A stretch of DNA of 64,000 nt, from positions 87,313,418 through 87,377,417 of the forward strand of contig JAVHZZ010000003.1 of the NCBI GenBank assembly GCA_036250195.1. Reading direction: 5' to 3'. Source of the DNA: Mixophyes australis (lineage: Eukaryota; Chordata; Amphibia; Anura; Limnodynastidae). The translations under genes and the position numbers were made by a program. Below the pieces are notes generated by a model, which saw nothing but the letters and a program-made list of their open reading frames with translations, was not told the DNA's origin and made no database searches. Positions 57,574 through 64,000 of this stretch are shown in pieces. Position 1 is the stretch's first letter. Each line of letters starts with the position of its first letter.

Positions 57574-58667
57574 CAGTGGTTCCCAACCTTTATTACACTG
57601 CCCACCCCTTACATATTTTCTCTCCCCTGGAAACCCCAAATGTTTTGCAGCCCTTCACCACAAACAGCAAACTTTGGTTTTGGTTGCATTTGATGCCCAA
57701 TATATGTAAAACCTATTTTCTTTTCTTGCATCTAGAGAGATTATCTTTTCTGTTGGTCATAAAAAAAAGTTTTGGAGGGGAGGTGACAATTCAGCACATG
57801 GCTTATCAGATTCAGAAGTTGATGTTGCTGCATTTTTTGTGTGTGTTTCAAGGCCGACATTTTTTCTTCCCTTGTTTAACCAACAATCCATTGGCAATTC
57901 TATCTAGAAAGAGGTGATTAACATTCTTTTTATAGATTGTTATTAAAAGGGTAGGAAACATAGTTTTATTCTTGTTGAAAAGTGTGTCATTGTCTTTGTT
58001 AGTGCAGTTCAGGTGGAGGCAGTGACCTGCAGCCCTCGGGGTATTTTAAGAAATGAGTGGACCTGTGTTTAGCATTAGTGCTTTGGTCCAACACCCCTGA
58101 ACAAAATGCAAATAAAGGTGCACACAGATTCAAGCTAATCAAAAAGCTATCTAGCCCACTGAAATTGCTGCAAAGAAGAATAGACTCCAATGTTACTACA
58201 ACAAAGTTTCATATCTCCAACTACTGTAGAACTACAAGTACCTTGCTATCTACAGAGAATCTGTGGCAACCTGCAGCTCTCTGGGTAGTAGCAGGTCAGT
58301 CTGATAATTCTAAATCCTCCCTTCCTGGCTCCCTGACAGGAGACACATCACAAGTAGATCCATCCACTTGACAATAAGAACAATATTGCAGCCATTACTG
58401 ATTTATTTCTGAGAACCCCCAGGGAACACTTCAAGTACCCTTAGGGGTTTCCCAAACCCCTGGGGGTAAATGTATCAATGTCCGGATTCTTCAACTCCGG
58501 CGAGATCGGCGTCTTCAGCGCTTAAATTTAAAGCGGCGCTGCCTTGTAAAGGGAAGTTTCCCTTTACATGGCAGCGCCGCTTTAAATTTAAGGGCTGAAG
58601 ACGCCGATCTCGCCGGAGTTGAAGAATCTGGACATTGATACATTTACCCCCTGGTTGGGAATCACTG
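57574..58667. mobile_element. hAT transposon, 1.1 kb, non-autonomous
   Basis: The ends are CAGTGGTTCCCAAC and, reverse-complemented, CAGTGATTCCCAACC. The flanks CCATAGAG (57566-57573) and CCCTAAAG (58668-58675) match at 6 of 8, as for an older 8-bp duplication. The interior includes 'ggggtttcccaaacccctgg' and the long hairpin at 58462-58650. The 131- and 104-codon frames inside have no transposase motif. Confidence 0.8.
58462..58650. repeat. Near-perfect ~92-bp-arm hairpin (palindromic MITE) nested in the hAT element
   Basis: From GGGGGTAAATGTATCAATG inward to CCTTGTAAAGGGAA the left arm is mirrored by the right arm with about three mismatches, around a loop of roughly 8 bases. It includes 'gagatcggcgtcttcagc' and 'aaatttaaagcggcgctgcc'. 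The degree of match implies a recent insertion or conversion. Confidence 0.9.
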
Positions 58668-58675
58668 CCCTAAAG

Positions 58676-59982
58676 TCAGAAACAAACAATGACAAAAAGG
58701 AGTATGACAAACTATTTTAAAACTTGTTTTTACTACTCCGCAAACAGAAGCAGAAGTAAAAATCTTTTCCCATCATATTAAATCAGCCAACACAACAAGC
58801 TGAAATGTACAATGAAATGAGCTGTGTTAATGCTGATATTCTCCTTCTATCTGACTGCAGATGCTTTATGTAATAAAACAACAAATTGGTTACTACCAGT
58901 TGGGTAGATAAAAATTTTAAATGTATTAAAAATCATAACCGTTTATAAAAGTTTAGCTTTAAAATATATTATAATTCTTATGCCATCTCTAAATATAGCA
59001 ATTAAAGTTATGATAAGCTAGATGTGTTCTGCATGTTTTATTACAAGCATTAGATTTTATTTTATTTTTTATTCTTTTTATCATTTTTAAAGCTGCTTAG
59101 TATACATTTTGAGCCTTTTTTTATGTTACAGTATGTCTTCCATATCATGATAACATTTACAATGAATCAGAAGGCCTAAAACAGAAAAAAATGAATAATA
59201 TCTCTTTCAAGGGTGATAAAAAAAACCTTGGCTGAGTTAAAATCAGCCACAGGAGGTTGCTTTTCTGGGTCATTTTTCAACTTGCTTGGGGCAAATGAAG
59301 ATTAAGTCATTCTTAAACCTTCTACCCAGCAGAAAGGTGTAATCCATCTAAACTTCAGGTAACTTATAAATGTCAAGTGTTGGTTGGCAGTTCATTCTAT
59401 TAGTGGATAATATGCTCCTTTTTCTCACACTTCTGGACTTCCCAATGCCTTTGATAATGTCAGACACTGAGCACATTTATATCCCATAAAACATTCTTTG
59501 CTATGACATATAGAAGCATTGTGTTGAAGAGTGATTTCCCACACCGTATACAGGTGAATGTTATTGCTAAAAAAGGCCTCCATTCCCCACAAAAATATAA
59601 ATATTTTCTTGATAATGACTAATTGGCTTGAGAAACTGTGATAAATAGAACTAGTTTGTTCTTATAAAGCATTTTTATTATGTGCACAGAAAAAGGTCAA
59701 TAATATCTATCACAAAAAATATTCTGAAATCTTTTTAGATTTAACTCTGTTGAAATACTGGACTGTTCTTATTCTGTACCTTTGGAGAAAACACACTGAT
59801 TTATTCACCCATAGCAACTAGTCAGACATCTGCTCTAATCAACTAACTAACTAGCACTAGATCAATCAAAATGTATTGCTAATTAATTGAAACAACATTA
59901 AACATTCCTAGTTTTTCAGTGCAGGAGTTTGTGAGTGTCAAATGGAGGAGCAGTGAGAGGCAAGTGGGGAAATCAGAGAGGC
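58676..59982. other. Non-coding stretch
   Basis: AT-rich; nothing recognised. Confidence 0.45.
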
Positions 59983-60376
59983 ATTCAAAAAGGAAGAAAG
60001 ACAGAAAGAAGTGTATATTGGGGCACTCCAGGATTGTTTATGATCAATAATTAATTCATCAATTTTATTAAGTATATATTAAAATCAAGAAATGGTTCAA
60101 TTCCAAGAAAGCGGCGAAATATAAATTAAAAACAAAGTGTGAAAACAGTGCTAAGAGTGGGTTAAAATTGCAGAAGAATCTGCATTCGCTTAACCACCTC
60201 TTTCTTAACAAATATACACTTTTATTTGTTTGATATTGCTCCACTGATTAAATCAAATAGACTATATAACTATGACGAAACCATCAGTATCTGAACATAA
60301 TAACAGGATCTGCCCTAAATAATCTCATATATAATAATCTTTGATGGTATATAGATCATTAATAATTAGCTTAGTC

Positions 60377-61604
60377 CAGCGGTTCCCAAAGTGTGCGCCG
60401 CGGCTCCCAGGGGTGCCGCGACCAGCCAGAGAAAAAAACAAAAAAAACTTAACAATCCGCGCGGCGCCCGGGACCCAGCATCCCCCTCTCTCCCACAGCG
60501 CACCCGACATTCAGTGACAAGCTGCGGGAGAGAGGCAGATGCTGGGTCCCGGGTGCCACGCAGATTGGTAAGTTTTTATTTTGTTTTTTTCTCTGGCTGG
60601 CCGCGGCGGAGGGGGCAGTGGGGCAGGATGGCGGAGGGGGCAGAGTGGCAGAGTGAGAAAGGGCAATGTGGACAGAGTGAGGGAGGGCAGAGAGAGTGTG
60701 GCCAGAGTGGCAGAGAGTGTGGCCAGCGTGGCAGAGAGAGTGTGGCCAGAGTGAGAGGGGCAGAGTGAGAGAGTGTCCAGAGTGGCAGAGTGAGAGAGTG
60801 GCCAGAGTGGCAGAGAGAGAGTGTGGCCAGAGTGGCAGAGAGAGAGTGGCCAGAGTGGCAGTGACAGGGGCAGAGTGAGAGAGTGGCAGAGAGATGGGGC
60901 TGAGTGAGAGAGTGGCCAGAGATAGTGACCAGAATGGCAGAGAGAGTGTGGCCAGAGTGGCAGAGGGGCAGAGTGAGAGAGTGGCCAGAGTGGCAGTGAG
61001 AGGAGCATAGTAAGAGAGTGGCCAGAGTGGCAGAGAGAGGGGGCAGAGTGAGAGAGTGGCCAGAGTGGCAGAGGGGGAGGGGGCAGTGTGGACAGTGTGA
61101 GAGGGGGCAGTGTGAGAGGGGGCGGCGTGGACAGAGTGAGAGGGGGTGGTGGCGTGAGAGGGGGCAAAGTGGGCAGCGTGAGAGGGGGTAGAGTGGGCAG
61201 CATGAGAGAGCAGAGGGGGCAGCGTGAGAGAGGGCAGCGTGAGAGAGGGCAGCATGAGAGGAGGCAGCGTGACTGGATGCAGAGGGGCAGCATGACTGGA
61301 TGCAGAGGGGGCAGAGTGTGTGGAGATGAAGAAGGTCACAGTGTGAGTTAGCTGTCAATTATTCTTTGACAGAAATATAATTGAAAAAAAAATATAAAAA
61401 TATTATTTTTTTCCTTAAATTAATGTGTATTATTTTTCCATACAACTAAATAAGTATTTCTGTCTTGACCTAAATACTTATTACGTTTTTTTGACCCAAC
61501 TACTTCTAAAACAGGACTGCTAGGTAATTATTTTGGAGGGGTGCCTTGAAAAAATTATGGAGACTCTAAGGGTGCCGCAAATTGCAAACGTTTGGGAACC
61601 ACTG
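60377..61604. mobile_element. hAT transposon with internal minisatellite, 1.2 kb
   Basis: An exact 8-bp direct repeat, GCTTAGTC, lies at 60369-60376 and 61605-61612. The ends are CAGCGGTTCCCAAAGTGTG and, reverse-complemented, CAGTGGTTCCCAAACG, related to the ends at 57574. The interior holds an inverted pair ('ccgcgcggcgcccgggaccc' near 60457 and its relative near 60545) and the array 60600-61320. Non-coding. Confidence 0.95.
60600..61320. repeat. Purine-rich minisatellite, ~17-20 bp unit
   Basis: Some 35 copies of units such as 'gtggccagagtggcagagag' and, to the right, 'gagagggggcagcgtg'. The complement gives long Leu/Ser/Pro/His frames (up to 296 codons) that are not genes. Confidence 0.93.
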
Positions 61605-61774
61605 GCTTAGTCTGTAAACTTAAATTCCTTGATAAGGTAGATATGTAGAAAGATGGTTAAAAATAACTCAAATAAATTCCTGCCACTTAGTCATGGTATC
61701 TTAGCTAAACAGTCCCGGAGTGCCCCAAATATACACTTCTTTATGTCTTTCTGCCTGTTTGAATACTTGTACAC

Positions 61775-62339
61775 CAGTGTTTGGATGCACCCATTAGGAC
61801 TACGCCTACACATATGTCCTAGAAATCCTTAATAATTAGGATTTATTTGGGGATTGTTTGAGAACCTGGTTCAGTTGTTTTTCCTTTTTTTGCAAAATCA
61901 GAGAGGCATGTAGGGAGGTCGAATGGCATGTGAGGACATATGGGAAGTCTGAGTGGCATGTGTGGTGGTCTGAGGGGTATGTAGGGAGGTATGAATGGCA
62001 TGTCGGGGGCATTTGGGAAGGTATAAGTGGCACGTGGGGGAGTTTTGAAATACATGTAGTATCTAACGGCTTGTGGCGGTCTGAGGACATGTAAGGGCAT
62101 TTTATGGCAAATGAGAGCCTGAGGGCATGTGTAGCTATTTTGGAGCAAGTGAGTGGTCTGAGTGGCTTGTGGTGGAATTTTGGAGCAAGTGAGTGGCATG
62201 TGGGGCAATTTGGTATGAGTAACGTGGTGGTGTTGAGATCGTTTGGGGGCTGTTTTTTTCACTCTTGAAATTAAGGGCCCTTTTGATGTAAAAGAGCCAC
62301 CCATGTGACCCTTGAGGTTTGTCAGGTCGCCCATCACTG
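61775..62339. mobile_element. Diverged hAT-like element with internal minisatellite
   Basis: The right end, reverse-complemented, is CAGTGATGGGCGACCTG; the left candidate is CAGTGTTTGGATGCACC. The flanks TTGTACAC (61767-61774) and GTGTAAAC (62340-62347) match at 6 of 8. The interior (61905-62225) is an irregular ~28-bp repeat around 'ggcatgtgnggnggtctgag'. The left end is the weaker call. Confidence 0.5.
61905..62225. repeat. Irregular ~28-bp minisatellite
   Basis: About ten copies of 'gagtggcatgtggggg(n)nnttng' with many changes. Confidence 0.75.
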
Positions 62340-62567
62340 GTGTAAACAGACTGCTGCTGTCACTGAGTTTAATGTACAGTTTAATGTAAAATATGCCAAT
62401 TTGCATATGCACAAATATGCATTTGCACTTTTACTTTATCTTAAGATACGTGCAACATTAAATCTAGCAGATAGACGTGATCAGTGCAAATATACAACAA
62501 TCATCAGCATCAGCATTATGAATCCAAAAACTTTGCGCTTGGTGTGAAAGGTATTTCAAAGATACGT

Positions 62568-62911
62568 GGGCAGCACGGTGGCTAAGTGGTTGGCACTTCT
62601 GCCTCACAACACTGGTGTCATGAGTTCAATTCCCGACCATGTCTTTATCTGAGTGGAGTTTGTATGTTCTCCCTGTGTTTGCGTGGGTTTCCTCTGGGTG
62701 CTCCAGTTTCCTCCCACACTCCAAAAACATACTTGTAGGTTAATTGGCTGCTATCAAAATTGACCCTAGTCTCTCTCTCTCTCCTGTCTGTGTGTGTATA
62801 TTAGGGAATTTAGACTGTAAGCTCCAATGGGGCAGGGACTGATGTGGATGAGTTCTCTATACAGCGCTGCATAATCAGTGGTGCTATATAAATAAATGGT
62901 AATGATGATGA
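62568..62911 (+). mobile_element. tRNA-headed SINE, copy E (near full length)
   Basis: Box A TGGCTAAGTGG (62579-62589) and box B GTTCAATTCC (62624-62633) are both good matches to the RNA polymerase III consensus. The body, the LINE-like tail 'ggtgctatataaataaatgg' and (GAT)n follow. A short direct repeat, ATACGTG, flanks the copy at about 62562-62568 and 62914-62920, a plausible target duplication. This is the best-preserved copy. Confidence 0.88.
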
Positions 62912-64000
62912 TTATACGTGTAACCCGAAGTAAGAGTCTTCACAAAGGTGCCTGTTAACGTGCGTCTGTAAGCGCATTTTGCACTGTACTTGGACGTGAA
63001 TGCTCCTGATCAGTCTCTCCAAGTGCAAGGGGCCAGAAATGATTGTTACGTGCAACTAAAATGTGAAACCAAATTGTGTGCATATGCAGTCTGACAAATT
63101 TTATGCAACATATATATTTATGTAGAGTAGATGCATGTCAATACAGTTCTGATCACTCCCATGTTCTTAAAATGGCTATTGCTCATCGTGATGAATGTGT
63201 ACATATATAGGTTAGACAAAAGCAGGGCATATAAATATAACCTGTGTTTTGTCACTATAAAGACTGGCTTTCTATTATTAAATTATGTACAGTTTAATAC
63301 AAGTGAAACATTAATTGTTTGCAAAAGAACAAGTACAGTTCAATGAGCAGCAAGTATTGCAGATTACCATGTTTATTATCTTTCTAATCAATGCAAGGTA
63401 TTAAACTGAAGCTCTGCAAGTCCATGTATATGAATGGAAATAATTTGAGTTTTTTTTTTTTTGTGGTTCTCTAATTTGTTCTTATTTTAATATGTCTTTT
63501 AGATTGTTATGGATAAAAGTTATAAATATCTCACTTGCAGTACTAGGTGGTTCTTTTACCCCTTCTCATCCTCCAACATGTTTTTAGTGTCATACTTTAT
63601 TGCCATAGATTGTCATACTTTATTTCCGTCAATGTATGCTGCTCAATGCCCATCCAACTTGTGTTAATCATGTGATGTAGGAAAACGTTTCTCTTATGAA
63701 ACGTGATGGGTCACTTAATAAATCATTACCTATAAAACAATACATCTTGTTTGGAAGGGCATAGTAACCCAGAGATGTTTAGCCCGTGCAGGGCATGGTT
63801 ATTCATTAAATTCATTCACTGCACCAAGTCCGATCTCCCCATTCTGGCTTCTTATTGATCTTTGTGGCAATGTCAGATGGATGAGCAACGTGGCTGAGTA
63901 GGCTGTACCAGTCTGTGCCTCAATAGTAGCATAAACATATTATATATCATAATCATTCTAATTTTAAAAAAAATCTAGAAATGAGCCCTACACGGGGTTC
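62912..64000. other. Non-coding stretch to the window end
   Basis: AT-rich. 'gaaaacgtttctcttatgaaacgtgat' (about 63680-63706) forms a short hairpin. No gene recognised. Confidence 0.45.

Larger units (their letters stand above)
59983..61764. mobile_element. Older element with ~50-bp inverted ends, split by a hAT insertion
   Basis: 'attcaaaaaggaagaaagac' continuing through AGTGTATATTGGGGCACTCC (59983-60034) is repeated inverted at 61712-61764 with about six differences. Between the two ends sits the hAT element 60377-61604. Without it, about 550 bp of non-coding AT-rich sequence remain. Superfamily unknown; no target duplication seen. Confidence 0.68.

Noticed and set aside
60449..61339. Open frames of 260-296 codons on the minus strand
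   Set aside because: All three minus frames are open because of an ~18-bp repeat; low-complexity peptides only.
62568..62640. Functional tRNA-Val gene
   Set aside because: Box A and B match, but the acceptor stem does not pair and the sequence continues into a SINE body with four other copies.

Overview
This window looks like ordinary repeat-rich intergenic or intronic DNA from a vertebrate, most probably a frog (Anura). That is an inference from the repeat mix: many hAT transposons with 8-bp target duplications, palindromic MITEs, a tRNA-headed SINE, a chromodomain Ty3/gypsy element, a DIRS-like element and a Penelope-like element. No bacterial, phage or plasmid features are present. No complete host gene was found. 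The only host-like coding signal is a 64-bp candidate exon near 22.4 kb.

Layout. 0-17 kb: small non-autonomous DNA transposons (147-403, 4599-4916, 6325-6544, 6746-7601, 7635-7861, 11400-11571, 16217-16513), three SINE copies (2.3, 11.8 and 13.1 kb) and a 0.94-kb minisatellite (14.37-15.31 kb). 17.2-22.2 kb: a 4.9-kb hAT element with an exact 8-bp target duplication, a gutted transposase on the minus strand and several internal satellite arrays. 22.2-26.5 kb: the candidate exon, a decayed SINE, and two hAT elements of 1.1-1.3 kb with exact target duplications and internal minisatellites. 28.1-30.3 kb: remains of a Penelope-like reverse transcriptase.

30.3-39.2 kb is a nested stack. A BED-finger hAT transposase (minus strand) is interrupted first by a 5'-truncated L2/CR1-like LINE tail (plus strand) and then by a Ty3/gypsy chromovirus (minus strand, 31990-37965, flanked by GGTAC). 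The gypsy element has three LTR segments. Its pol frame is open for 1091 codons with all catalytic motifs visible; its gag carries one premature stop.

39-64 kb: more MITEs, a DIRS-like gag and RT/RNase H remnant (47.4-49.7 kb, minus), a solo LTR (51781-52443), a possible Helitron fragment (55.5-55.9 kb), hAT elements at 57574-58667, 60377-61604 (inside an older inverted-repeat element) and 61775-62339, and a SINE at 62.6 kb.

The genes do not form a pathway. The recurring theme is transposons carrying internal tandem repeats, nested insertion, and a SINE whose 3' tail resembles the tail of the local LINE. Target duplications were found by eye by comparing both flanks; family names rest on terminal sequences, target length and recognisable protein motifs, not on a database search.
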